Positions 36,349 to 44,883 are shown, counted from the stretch's first letter. The stretch: 64,000 bases of DNA from Rhodococcus sp. HNM0563 (GCF_012726195.1 NZ_JAASAF010000003.1:496001-560000); one strand, 5' to 3'. Notes: generated by a model not told the origin, from the letters alone. Made by a program: numbers and translations.

Positions 36349-36980
36349 GACGGAACTCCTTCGTGCCGGTCCAGGGCCGGGTCGCATCCTGCCGCGCGCA
36401 GACCGAGGGTGACGAGATCGGGAATGGTGGTGGCGGCCGCCTCACCGACGCTGAGGGGGCCGGTGAGGACTTCACCGACGGCCCCGACGAGGGCTGCGGC
36501 CACGAGCCCGGGGTTCTGCGGGGGTAGTTCGCCGGTGGTGACACCGAGTCGGATCGCGTCGGCGAACGCGGCGGCGAACGCACGACGGAAGAGGAGTCGC
36601 TCGGCGTCGACAGCTGCGTCGACGGGTTCGGCGAGCAGGGCGTATGCCAGGGTGGGTTTCCGCAATGCGCGGGAGGCGAACGTCTCGATGACTCGCGCGA
36701 TACGTTCGGCGGCCGTTCCGGTGGTGGCGACGGCGTTGACCGCGTCGACCTCGCGACCACACTGTTCGCGGAAGACGCGGACCATGAGATCGGATTTGTC
36801 CGTGAAATGCCGGTAGACGGTGCCGGTGGCGACTCCGGCTCGCTCGGCGACGGCCGCGATGGACAACCCCTGGTACCCGTGTTCGGTCAACAACGAAACC
36901 GCCGCGGACGCGATGGCGTCGCGTTGGGCGTCGAGTCGTTGCTGCACTGCTGGGGTACGCCGATAGGCCACACCAAGCAT
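36345..36980 (-). CDS. TetR-family repressor
   Basis: This 211-aa protein starts at ATG 36980 (MLGVAYRRTPAVQQRLDAQ). The N-terminal helix-turn-helix is AAVAERAGVATGTVYRHFTDKSDLM. The C-terminal ligand domain is helical. The AidB-like gene follows with overlapping stop and start. Three dyad elements directly upstream of the start are natural operators. The ligand could be an acyl-CoA, as for many TetR proteins next to acyl-CoA dehydrogenases; this is inference. Confidence 0.9.
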   Translation of the reverse strand: MLGVAYRRTPAVQQRLDAQRDAIASAAVSLLTEHGYQGLSIAAVAERAGVATGTVYRHFTDKSDLMVRVFREQCGREVDAVNAVATTGTAAERIARVIETFASRALRKPTLAYALLAEPVDAAVDAERLLFRRAFAAAFADAIRLGVTTGELPPQNPGLVAAALVGAVGEVLTGPLSVGEAAATTIPDLVTLGLRAAGCDPALDRHEGVPS

Positions 36981-37023
36981 TGAACTTGGGTTCACCCCTT
37001 GAGTCAAGGCCCTCGAGTCAAGG
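36981..37023. promoter_or_regulatory. Tandem operators upstream of the tetR-aidB operon
   Basis: CCTTGAGTCAAGG (36997-37009) is a perfect 13-bp palindrome. It is repeated 14 bp away as CCTCGAGTCAAGG (37011-37023) with one change. A third dyad, TGAAC-TTGG-GTTCA (36981-36994), touches the ATG. They lie between the sigma-factor gene end and the TetR start and are probably bound by the TetR protein. TTGACT inside the repeats on the minus strand could serve as a -35 element. Confidence 0.7.
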
Positions 37024-37044
37024 AGCATCGCGCATCGGCGACGG

Positions 37045-37563
37045 TCATGCCGTGGGAGCGAGTGCCTCCACGAGTCGGGTGCGCGCACGGTTGATCCGGC
37101 TCTTGACGGTCTGCACCCCGATCCCCTGATGCTCAGCGATTTCGGCATAGCTGAGCTGCGCGTATTCACGGAGCACGACCGCGGCGCGGTATTCGTCCGG
37201 CAGGTCTGCGAGCGCGCGGCGCACCGCGTCGACGTCGACGACGCGGTCGGCCACCGGCGACTCGGAACTCACACCCAGATCGATCTCGTCGACCATCACC
37301 TCGCGGCGACGACGCACGGTCGCCAGAGCCGCGTTCGCCGCTATGCGATGCAGCCACGTGCTGAACTTGGCGGTGCCCCGGAACTTGTCGAGGTTCTGCC
37401 ATGCCGCAGTCAATGCGTCCTGCAGCGCGTCTTCTGCGTCGTACCGGTTGCCGGTGATCTGGAGGCACACTGCCCAGGTGCGGGTTCGATAGGCACCCAC
37501 CAGCTCACCGAACGCTGCGGTGTCGCCGGCTCGGCACTGCGCGATCAGCTCGTCGTCGTCCAT
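37045..37563 (-). CDS. ECF-type RNA polymerase sigma factor
   Basis: This 172-aa sigma-70 family protein has only regions 2 and 4. Region 2 is AYRTRTWAVCLQITGNRYDAEDALQDALTAAW in pieces, with KFSTWLHRIAANAALATVRRRR. Region 4 is LPDEYRAAVVLREYAQLSYAEIAE with helix-turn-helix GIGVQTVKSRINRAR. It starts at ATG 37563 behind GGGGG; a second ATG lies at 37575. No anti-sigma gene follows. The genes upstream on the same strand are the dynamin/Hsp70 cluster, so control by, or of, that cluster is possible. Confidence 0.92.
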   Translation of the reverse strand: MDDDELIAQCRAGDTAAFGELVGAYRTRTWAVCLQITGNRYDAEDALQDALTAAWQNLDKFRGTAKFSTWLHRIAANAALATVRRRREVMVDEIDLGVSSESPVADRVVDVDAVRRALADLPDEYRAAVVLREYAQLSYAEIAEHQGIGVQTVKSRINRARTRLVEALAPTA

Positions 37564-37580
37564 ACATACCCCCATGTCGT

Positions 37581-37597
37581 GGCGGTAGATTACCGCC
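37581..37597. promoter_or_regulatory. Perfect hairpin between acidic-protein gene and sigma factor gene
   Basis: GGCGGTA and TACCGCC form a perfect 7-bp stem with a 3-nt loop, 18 bp upstream of the sigma-factor ATG and 19 bp after the preceding gene. There is no T-run, so it may be an operator or mRNA element rather than a terminator. Confidence 0.5.
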
Positions 37598-37615
37598 CCC
37601 GACTTCGGCCGAGGA

Positions 37616-37936
37616 TCACCATCCCAGGTCGAGCCCGTCGAGTCCACCGGAGACCGGCTCGTCCAGGTCGGTTCCGGAGTCGCTGTACACATCGGAGGTC
37701 TCGTCTTCCGGGCCGGAATCGGTGCCACCCAGAACGATGTCGTCATCGTCGAGAACGATGTCGTCGCCGGCCGCTACAGATGCGTCGTCGGGCACGAGCC
37801 CGGAGGGGGCGATCGCCGCATCGGGATCCACCGCCGCCCCCACCGCACCGTCCCACACGTCGTCGGGCACCGGCTCGAGGGCACTGTCAGGTGACAGTCC
37901 CAAAGCCTCCCACAGGGAAACATCCGAGTCGCTCAT
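37616..37936 (-). CDS. Small, very acidic protein of unknown function
   Basis: The protein is 106 aa, starting MSDSDVSLWEALGLSPDS. There are about 30 Asp or Glu and no Lys or Arg that I can see, so the calculated charge is near -30. No membrane segment or signal is present. The N-terminal SLWEALGLSPDSALEPVP could be a short helical module; the rest looks disordered. It follows the repeat protein by 22 bp in the dynamin/Hsp70 cluster. No family is recognised, and its role may be as a flexible partner or ion-binding peptide. Confidence 0.7.
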   Translation of the reverse strand: MSDSDVSLWEALGLSPDSALEPVPDDVWDGAVGAAVDPDAAIAPSGLVPDDASVAAGDDIVLDDDDIVLGGTDSGPEDETSDVYSDSGTDLDEPVSGGLDGLDLGW

Positions 37937-37958
37937 CGCGTCCCCTTCCCGGAGTCGG

Positions 37959-38333
37959 TCACATCAGGCCGGTCGAATCGGTGGACTCCGCCGATCCCGT
38001 GTCGGATTCGAGTGTGTATACCTCGTCGGCGTATCCGTCCTGGTCGTAGTCGACGCCCATCACGTCGGCCACACCATCGCCATCGACGTCGACCATCACG
38101 GTGTCGACGATACCGTCGCCGTCCATGTCGAAGTCACCTTCGTCGATCACTCCGTCCTCGTTGTGATCGAACAGTGCACCATCGATACGCCCGTCACCGT
38201 CGAGGTCGACGTACAGGGTGTCGGCAACTCCGTCGCCGTCACGGTCGACCGCGCCCTCGCCGAGTGCCGGGTTCGGGACCGGGCCCTGCTCCGAATTGGA
38301 TCCCGGTCCGACACCGTAAGGATTCTCTGCCAT
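37959..38333 (-). CDS. Acidic protein of calcium-loop-like repeats
   Basis: This 124-aa protein has about seven repeats of the type DxDGDGxxD (DRDGDGVADTLYVDLDGDGRID and following units, from residue 30 to 105). These resemble the calcium-binding loops of thrombospondin type-3, dockerin and EF-hand-like proteins. No signal peptide is visible. The ATG at 38333 follows GAGGACTAG. It sits between the Hsp70-like gene and the acidic-protein gene. Calcium binding is inferred from the repeat only. Confidence 0.8.
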   Translation of the reverse strand: MAENPYGVGPGSNSEQGPVPNPALGEGAVDRDGDGVADTLYVDLDGDGRIDGALFDHNEDGVIDEGDFDMDGDGIVDTVMVDVDGDGVADVMGVDYDQDGYADEVYTLESDTGSAESTDSTGLM

Positions 38334-38400
38334 CTAGTCCTCGATTCTCGCTGCTCATCTGCTTACGACAATGAGATGCAGCGACAACCACAAATGTTCC

Positions 38401-38420
38401 CGGCCGACGAACATCGGCCG
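38401..38420 (-). terminator. Hairpin downstream of the Hsp70-like gene
   Basis: CGGCCGA (38401-38407) and TCGGCCG (38414-38420) form a perfect 7-bp stem with a 6-nt loop, 10 bp after the Hsp70-like stop. No T-run follows, so attenuation or RNA processing is as likely as full termination. Confidence 0.45.
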
Positions 38421-38429
38421 AACCGGAAA

Positions 38430-39509
38430 CTACGACCAGCCCCCGTCGACGACCGTCGACTCCGTGCTCACCGGGGCAGTCCCGTCCCCGCGAGCCGAGG
38501 AATTCTCCGGCAGCCCCCGCACAGCGGCAACCGCGACTCCCGCCACGATCAGGGCGCTTGCCACCACGATCCCCACGGGCCGGATCCAGCCGATCGCGCG
38601 GGCGCGCAGGCTCTGCCTGCTGTTCTCGGCCAAGATCAGCGCCCCCTCCGCCACCACGGCGGGATCGCTCGGTGCCGCGAGAGGGCCGAGGTGCGCCAGC
38701 CTGTTACGTAACAGGGGTATTCGCGCAGACCCTCCGGTCACGCACAGAACGTCGAGATCTCCCACTCCGAACCCGGCATCGGTCAGGGTGCCCCACATGG
38801 TCTCGACCACACGGTCGATGTGCGGTGTGATCGCAGCGTCGAACTCTTCGCGAGTCAGAGTCGCGGCGTGTTCGCTACCGTCGAGCGTCACAGCGATCGT
38901 GGCCGTTTGCTCGGATGTCAATGCTTCCTTCGCGCGTCGCGCCTGCTCGTCGAACTCCCGATGCACACCCAGCGACGCCTGCTGTAGTTGCGCGGCGAAC
39001 CCCGGCTCGCGCGTGGTGAACACGCCTTCTGCCCACCTGCGTACGGCCGCGTCGAGGGTCCGGCCGCCGAGCGTGTCGTCGCCTCGGGCTGCCACCACCT
39101 CGAATCCCCCGGCCTCGGTCACGACAACCACGGCCGTATCCAGCGAGGTGCCACCGAAGTCGCAGACCGCGTACACCGACCCACCTCGTAGCGTCCGGCC
39201 CTGGGTGCAGTATTCGACGGTGGCCCGAGCCTCGGAGACCGTCATGATCGTGCGCGCATCGATGCCCGCTCGCGCCCCGGCGTCGGCGAGCGTCCGGATC
39301 TGCTGCTCCGACCAGGCGTCCGGATGCGTGAGAACCACGACTTTCGGACGTTGCCCGTGATGTGCGGCGAGGGTCCGCTCGTACACCACCTCGATGGGCC
39401 GGACCGCATCATCGACGACCATCGGCTCGACGGTACCGCGTATCGGATTGGTATGCGCAGCAACCGTATTCGACGCACCGAAGTCGATCGACAGCATCCA
39501 GCCGGACAA
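38430..39509 (-). CDS. Truncated Hsp70-type ATPase with C-terminal membrane anchor
   Basis: The protein is 359 aa, starting at TTG 39509 behind GAGGGGG; an ATG at 39497 would remove part of the first strand. The actin/Hsp70 ATPase signatures are present: phosphate-1 LSIDFGASNTVAA, phosphate-2 VCDFGGTSLDTAVV, and adenosine motif LCVTGGSARIPLLRNRL. The substrate-binding domain of DnaK is absent. Instead a single membrane helix (about residues 312-330) and a 29-residue Ser/Gly-rich tail follow. It lies downstream of two dynamin-like GTPase genes. It may be a membrane-tethered nucleotide switch rather than a chaperone. Confidence 0.88.
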   Translation of the reverse strand: MSGWMLSIDFGASNTVAAHTNPIRGTVEPMVVDDAVRPIEVVYERTLAAHHGQRPKVVVLTHPDAWSEQQIRTLADAGARAGIDARTIMTVSEARATVEYCTQGRTLRGGSVYAVCDFGGTSLDTAVVVVTEAGGFEVVAARGDDTLGGRTLDAAVRRWAEGVFTTREPGFAAQLQQASLGVHREFDEQARRAKEALTSEQTATIAVTLDGSEHAATLTREEFDAAITPHIDRVVETMWGTLTDAGFGVGDLDVLCVTGGSARIPLLRNRLAHLGPLAAPSDPAVVAEGALILAENSRQSLRARAIGWIRPVGIVVASALIVAGVAVAAVRGLPENSSARGDGTAPVSTESTVVDGGWS

Positions 39510-39568
39510 CGAACCCCCTCTACGAACACACCGTTTCGTCCGACATCATGCCCCATCCGATTCCGAAA

Positions 39569-41005
39569 TCAACTGTGGGTCCGCCAGATGGTGGTATAAG
39601 CCCGCGTGAGCACCGTCAGAGCTGCATCCTCGGCCGCGGTGGACGCGGTCAACGTGCGCTGCTGGACCGCTGCGAGCCGCTGCGCCGCTGCGTCACGGAT
39701 GGCGCCCGCAGGCGCCGAGGCAGGCAGACGCAACCGCTCGGCGAACGTCCGGCCGCGCAGCAGGTCTACCAGTTCCGCAACCAGCGCCGCGGACGGATCT
39801 GCCCGCAACAGTGCCCGAAGCGCTCGCAACAACAACACCGGCGTCAGCGCCGGATCGTTCTCCAGCGCGTACGCGATCGACCGAATGTGATCGCGAGCGG
39901 GATGACTGTACGCGAGCGAATCGATCTCCCGCAGGATCCGGCCCGCACGTTGCAGCACCGCATATTCACGCAGGGACGTGTGCAGTACCTCGCGGAGACG
40001 ACCGACACCGGATCGTTCGGACAGCCAGGTCCCCAACGCATGTGCACCCCCCGTCGCCACCTGACGTCCGTGCACGAGTCCGTACTCGCCCACCAGGTCG
40101 AGCAGTCGCTCGACGGTGGATGGGTCCACCGGCATGGGATCGCCCACGTCGATGATGTCGAACAGCTCCCGGCCGGGCGGCCCTGCCAGCGAACGCAACG
40201 CCCGCGCATCGGTCTCGGTGAGTCGGCCCGTATGGCTGGTCTCCGCAAGCAGACCCGCAACGGGGATCACCGAGCCGACCAGTCCGGGTAGTTGCGCCGC
40301 CAGCACGGCCGCGTGGTCCGCGGCGTGTGGGATCGGGTCACGTCGACCCAGCGCTCCCTCCCCGAAACCGTCAGCGCGAGAGAGCACACCGAGCGTCGTC
40401 AGCGGCGTGAACCCGAGCTGATGCAGGAAATCGACCTCGTCGGCACGCGGTGCGGAATCGAAGAGGAAGATCGCCGCATCTGCATCCACCGACGCCGTAC
40501 GGGTCTGCTCGTATCCGTCGATCAGCGCACGCCGGGTCGTGGCGGCATTGTCGACCGTCAGCGTCGCGAGCCCCGGAGTGTCGATCAGCGTGATGTCCGA
40601 CAACGACTGGGACGGGAGAAACCGCTGCACATAGGCGATTTCAGTGGGCGGGAAAGCGGGTTCGACCGTCCCCCCGAAACTCAACGGCTGCGGGACGACA
40701 CTGCCGTCGAGTTTGACCACCTCGGCCCGCGACGGCGCGCCGTTGCTGTAGACGGTGACGACGTTGGTCGCCTCGAGAGCCGCGGTCTCGGCCAGCGGGG
40801 CACCGATCAATGCATTGACCAGTGTCGACTTACCGGCCTTGAGGCGACCGACGACGACGATCCGCGGCGGTGAGAAGAGGATCGCACCGATTCGCGACGC
40901 GTGCGACGGCAGATCGCCGCCCAAATTCGCCAGAGAGTGCAGTGCCGATTCGATCCGAGCGTGCACCGGATCGACGGCTCGCTGGGGGCTCCCGCCCTGA
41001 GGCAT
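39569..41005 (-). CDS. Dynamin-like GTPase, IniC-like
   Basis: This 478-aa protein has a GTPase G1 motif GRLKAGKST (residues 53-61), G3 DTPGLA, and a G4-like SRAD. The C-terminal half is helical, with no clear long membrane paddle. It starts at ATG 41005, sharing one base with the stop of the upstream IniA-like gene. The order and sizes (about 610 and 480 aa) match iniA-iniC of M. tuberculosis, the isoniazid-inducible dynamin-like pair. Two-subunit bacterial dynamins remodel or fuse membranes. Confidence 0.87.
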   Translation of the reverse strand: MPQGGSPQRAVDPVHARIESALHSLANLGGDLPSHASRIGAILFSPPRIVVVGRLKAGKSTLVNALIGAPLAETAALEATNVVTVYSNGAPSRAEVVKLDGSVVPQPLSFGGTVEPAFPPTEIAYVQRFLPSQSLSDITLIDTPGLATLTVDNAATTRRALIDGYEQTRTASVDADAAIFLFDSAPRADEVDFLHQLGFTPLTTLGVLSRADGFGEGALGRRDPIPHAADHAAVLAAQLPGLVGSVIPVAGLLAETSHTGRLTETDARALRSLAGPPGRELFDIIDVGDPMPVDPSTVERLLDLVGEYGLVHGRQVATGGAHALGTWLSERSGVGRLREVLHTSLREYAVLQRAGRILREIDSLAYSHPARDHIRSIAYALENDPALTPVLLLRALRALLRADPSAALVAELVDLLRGRTFAERLRLPASAPAGAIRDAAAQRLAAVQQRTLTASTAAEDAALTVLTRAYTTIWRTHS

Positions 41006-42846
41006 CAACTCTGCACTCCCGAAGTCTGTGGTCCTGCCAGCAGTTTCTCGATCGCCTCGATCCGGTTGAGCACGATCTTCCGGTTCTTCTTCAACCGCTC
41101 CAAGGTCTTCTCACGTGTCGCGGCATCGAGCCTGGCAGTTTCCTGCGCTTCCTTCAATTGACTCTGCAGATCCTCGATACGACTCTTCAGGTCGTCGCGG
41201 TGGCGCAGCACGATCTCCGGCCGCCCCACCGACAACGCCGACTCGAGCATGCGGGAGGTGCCTGTCCGGGTTGCGGCCAACGTCTCCCGCAACCAGTTGA
41301 GGAGGTTGGTCTTTCCAGTGCGCATCGCCTTGTAACCGAGGTTGACGGCCACCCACACCACCCCGGCCACGGCACCCACACCGATGACCGCGCCGAGCAT
41401 CGACGTGCCGATCATGCCCATCGTCAGGACGCTCGGATCGAGCAGGCCCTGCCGTTTCGAACCGACCTCGGCCGAGCTGACGGTGCCGGTCTGCATGGCG
41501 GCCCACACAAGTTCGCGGATTTCCGACCACTGCGGTGAGTTCTGGCCGAACAGTTCCGCGACGATCACTTCGATGCGTTCGAGGAACACCTGCGCGGCCG
41601 ATTCCATCGCAGCGAGCAGATCGGTCTGCATGTCGGCGGTGAAACTCTGTGCGCTACGCCGCATCACCTCGAGCGACGACTTGTTGACCCGGGTAGTCCA
41701 CTGTTGCTTGATCCGGTCGAGTTCCTCATCGAGATGGGTGAGCGCGGCCTGGCGGGCCAGAGTCAGATCCCGGGCGAGGTATTGCTCCCACTGCTGCGAC
41801 CTGTTCTTCAGATCCTGCAGGCGGTCGCGTTCGGCGGTGAGATCAGCGGTTGCAGTGGCGCTGTCCTCGATCACCGCGATGTCCGAAGCGACCCGTTCCT
41901 CGACGCGACGAAGCCCTTCGAGGAGGGTGCGGAGCGCGTCGGCCTGGGGAAGTTCTGCCCTCGCGTCGAGCAAGGCATCGATCTGTGCGCGCAGTTCGAC
42001 GATCCCCGACGCCCGTTCGGCCCGATCTCGCGCGGGCCCGGGCGCCATCTGAGCGGCGAGTGCCGCACGCAGGCTCGACACGCCCAGCACCGGTATCTGC
42101 CGATTCAGGTGGCGTTCGATCAAGGCGCGGTTCTCGCCGACTATGGGGCGCCAGCGTCGCAGGTTCTTGTCGGTCTTGGTGACTACCACGACCACCGATT
42201 CGACGGACGCGGACGCATCGCGCAGGAAGGTCATCTCGGGTTCGGTCAGCGGGGTGGAGGCGTCGCAGACCATCACCAGCACCGACGCTTGTCGCGCCGA
42301 CTGGGTTGCGAGCGCAGTGTGGGAGGCGACGAGCCCGCCGGAGCCCGGGGTGTCCACGACGACGGCTCCGCCGAGGACGGGCCGGTGGGTCGCGACGACC
42401 GCGCCGGTCGGCAGGTCCTCGATCGTGGGGTCGGATACACGCGCACCATTGCTGGTGATCCAGTCCGGAAGTTCGGCCCGCGAGATCGGCACACTTCGAT
42501 CTGCGTAGAGAAGTTCAGCGGATCCCGGCGGGTACCGGTCGTCGGGCGGCACGAACCGCACCGCTGCGGACGTGGTGGTCTCGACGGCGGACGGTGACGC
42601 ATCGAGTTCCCCGACGAGAGCGTTGACCAGCGCGCTCTTACCGCGCTGCACCTCTCCCACCACCACCACGGTGCGGCGCTGCACGGGTGCCTTCGATTTG
42701 GCCAAGGCGAGCTCGGCCGTGGCATTGCGTCCGTACGCGCGCAGCACCTTCACCGACGCCTCGACCAGTACATCTACGTCGACAACCTCGGGACGAGTCG
42801 TCTCTGCAGCGGATTGCGCGGGCTGCGTGGTCTGGGTTCCGGTCAC
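41005..42846 (-). CDS. Dynamin-like GTPase, IniA-like
   Basis: The protein is 613 aa from GTG 42846, chosen because AGGAGGTGCTG stands directly in front; the frame is open further upstream without a ribosome site. G1 is GEVQRGKS (64-71), G3 is DTPGSGG and G4 is TKTDK. Long helices follow, then a hydrophobic paddle (about 474-505, LTMGMIGTSMLGAVIGVGAV) and a C-terminal coiled coil. M. tuberculosis IniA has this layout and causes membrane fission in vitro. It is the first gene of the cluster. Confidence 0.9.
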   Translation of the reverse strand: MTGTQTTQPAQSAAETTRPEVVDVDVLVEASVKVLRAYGRNATAELALAKSKAPVQRRTVVVVGEVQRGKSALVNALVGELDASPSAVETTTSAAVRFVPPDDRYPPGSAELLYADRSVPISRAELPDWITSNGARVSDPTIEDLPTGAVVATHRPVLGGAVVVDTPGSGGLVASHTALATQSARQASVLVMVCDASTPLTEPEMTFLRDASASVESVVVVVTKTDKNLRRWRPIVGENRALIERHLNRQIPVLGVSSLRAALAAQMAPGPARDRAERASGIVELRAQIDALLDARAELPQADALRTLLEGLRRVEERVASDIAVIEDSATATADLTAERDRLQDLKNRSQQWEQYLARDLTLARQAALTHLDEELDRIKQQWTTRVNKSSLEVMRRSAQSFTADMQTDLLAAMESAAQVFLERIEVIVAELFGQNSPQWSEIRELVWAAMQTGTVSSAEVGSKRQGLLDPSVLTMGMIGTSMLGAVIGVGAVAGVVWVAVNLGYKAMRTGKTNLLNWLRETLAATRTGTSRMLESALSVGRPEIVLRHRDDLKSRIEDLQSQLKEAQETARLDAATREKTLERLKKNRKIVLNRIEAIEKLLAGPQTSGVQS

Positions 42847-42965
42847 CAGCACCTCCTCTCCTGCACCGGGTGCGACAGTATCGGACACCGGAAAACCGGG
42901 CGTTACCGGACATAGAGGCACGACGCTCATACTGGTGTGACGGGCCGTCACGTACAGTGCGCACC

Positions 42966-44480
42966 ATGACGTCCGAGACACTCGTCACAATCCCGGACGG
43001 CGCGGTCCGCGGCATCCGCACCGGCGACCTCCTCGCCTGGCGGGGTATCCCCTACGCCGCGCCGCCGGTCGGCCCGTTGCGGTTGCGTGCGCCGCAGCCC
43101 GTCGAGCCGTGGTCGGGCGTCCTCGACGCGACTCGCTTCGGGAACGCCGCGAGTCAGCATCCGCGCGGCCTGGTCACCGGTGCAGGCACCCGGGTCGCCG
43201 CCGGCGAAGACTGTCTGACGCTCAACGTGCTCGCCCCGTCGGGCCGCGTCCACACGCCCCGGCCGGTGATGGTGTTCATCCACGGTGGCGCCTTCACCAT
43301 GGGCACCAGCGCGTTGTCCGTGTACAGCGGCGATTCCCTCGTGCGCGACGGCGACATCGTGTACGTCTCACTCAACTATCGTCTCGGCGCGCTCGGCTAT
43401 CTCGACTTCACCGAGTACTCCGACGCCTCTCGCCCCTTCGATTCCAATCTCGGTCTCCGCGACCAAGTGGCCGCGCTCGAATGGGTCCAACGCAACATCG
43501 CCGCGTTCGGTGGCGACCCGCAGAACGTGACCATCTTCGGTGAGTCCGCGGGCGGCACGTCGGTCACCACTTTGCTCGCGACCCCTGCCGCGCACGGACT
43601 GTTCGCCCGCGCGATCGCGCAGAGCCCCGCGCCGGGGCTGGTCAACACCGCCGATCGCACTCGCGAGTGGGGTCGGCGCTTCATCGAATTGCTCGGCGCC
43701 GACGCCGCCACCGCGGCGAAGGCACTGTCGGACGCATCCCCGGCAGAACTGGGGCGCGCCGGCTCACGCCTCGGGGCCTCGGTCATGCGTGCGACGCCGG
43801 GGTTGCACCCGTTCGGTCCGGTCGTCGACGGGAAGTACCTGCCGGTGGCACCACTCGAGGCGTACGAAGCGGGCACCGTGCACCCGGTCCCCTTGATCAT
43901 CGGAACGAACGACCGCGAGGGCGCGCTCTTCCCGCGGTTCCTCGATGCACTCCCCACCGATCCGCAACGGATCGAGCGGATGTTCGCGGGCACCGACCCC
44001 GACGCCCACGATCGCATCACCGCGGTGTATCCCGGGTATCCCTCCGAACGTGCCGCCATCGACCTCGGCGGCGACACCACCTTCTGGTATCCGTCGGTGC
44101 AGATCGCGCAGGCCCATGCACGACACGCACCGACGTTCGCCTACCGCTACGACTTCGCTCCCCGCCTGCTTCGATGGACGGGTTTCGACGCCACGCACGC
44201 CGTCGAACTGCTCGCCGTATTCGGACAAGCCGACGAACTGCTGGGCAGGCTGCTCACCTCGGTGGGTGGCCGTCGTGATCTGCGGACGGTCTCCGCCGCA
44301 GTACAGCGCCAGTGGCTGCAGTTCGCGCGACACGGCGAACCGTTGCCGTCGTGGCCTCGTTACGACGAGACCGACCGCGCGACCGTGGTGTTCGACGTGC
44401 CGACCCGCGTGGAGCATGACCCTCGCAGTGAGCGCAGACTCGCGTGGGAAGGCTATCGCGGTTATTCCCCTGCGCTGTAG
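42966..44480 (+). CDS. Type-B carboxylesterase
   Basis: This 504-aa alpha/beta hydrolase has the type-B signature: EDCLTLNVLAP, VMVFIHGGAFTMG (oxyanion hole) and the nucleophile elbow FGESAGGTSV. The N terminus IPDGAVRGIRTGDLLAWRGIPYA is typical, and there is no signal peptide. It hydrolyses carboxylic esters; the natural substrate is unknown. The start ATG 42966 is divergent from the dynamin cluster across a 119-bp gap. Confidence 0.93.
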   Translation: MTSETLVTIPDGAVRGIRTGDLLAWRGIPYAAPPVGPLRLRAPQPVEPWSGVLDATRFGNAASQHPRGLVTGAGTRVAAGEDCLTLNVLAPSGRVHTPRPVMVFIHGGAFTMGTSALSVYSGDSLVRDGDIVYVSLNYRLGALGYLDFTEYSDASRPFDSNLGLRDQVAALEWVQRNIAAFGGDPQNVTIFGESAGGTSVTTLLATPAAHGLFARAIAQSPAPGLVNTADRTREWGRRFIELLGADAATAAKALSDASPAELGRAGSRLGASVMRATPGLHPFGPVVDGKYLPVAPLEAYEAGTVHPVPLIIGTNDREGALFPRFLDALPTDPQRIERMFAGTDPDAHDRITAVYPGYPSERAAIDLGGDTTFWYPSVQIAQAHARHAPTFAYRYDFAPRLLRWTGFDATHAVELLAVFGQADELLGRLLTSVGGRRDLRTVSAAVQRQWLQFARHGEPLPSWPRYDETDRATVVFDVPTRVEHDPRSERRLAWEGYRGYSPAL

Positions 44481-44504
44481 GCACTTCTGCGCTGTAGGCA
44501 CTTC
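44471..44504. repeat. Perfect 17-bp tandem duplication over the esterase stop codon
   Basis: TGCGCTGTAGGCACTTC occurs at 44471-44487 and immediately again at 44488-44504. The first copy contains the esterase stop TAG (44478-44480). Confidence 0.95.
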
Positions 44505-44522
44505 GCTCGTCTCGAGCGTGGC

Positions 44523-44849
44523 TCACATGGACACGGTGAGCAGGAACGCAACGTCTTCGAGCGCTTCGACGCTGTGCCGCTCCGGCGGGATGATCAGCAG
44601 ATCCCCCGGCGAGCCCTTCCACGAATTCTCCCCTGCGATCAACTGCAACTGACCGGTGAGGATCTGCAGGGTCGCCTCGCCGGGACTGTCGTGCTCGCGC
44701 AGTTCCCGTCCGGCCTGAAGCGCGACGACGGTCTGCCGCAGGCTCCTTGCGTGTCCGCCGAACACGGTGTGCGAGCTGCGTCCGCTACTCGAGGTAGCGG
44801 CAAGTTTCAGTTGCTGTCGGGCCAGCGCGGTGAGCGAGAGCTTGTCCAT
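44523..44849 (-). CDS. Single-domain cupin protein
   Basis: This 108-aa protein has a beta-barrel cupin pattern: LQAGRELREHDSPGEATLQILTG in the first motif and PGDLLIIPPERHSVEAL in the second. It keeps His in ELREHDS and His in PPERHSV, so it may bind a metal. Stand-alone cupins of this kind include small-molecule sensors and isomerases; no function can be assigned. It is convergent with the esterase. Confidence 0.8.
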   Translation of the reverse strand: MDKLSLTALARQQLKLAATSSSGRSSHTVFGGHARSLRQTVVALQAGRELREHDSPGEATLQILTGQLQLIAGENSWKGSPGDLLIIPPERHSVEALEDVAFLLTVSM

Positions 44850-44883
44850 GGTTCGCAGTATGGCGCACCGGAAGACGCGACAC

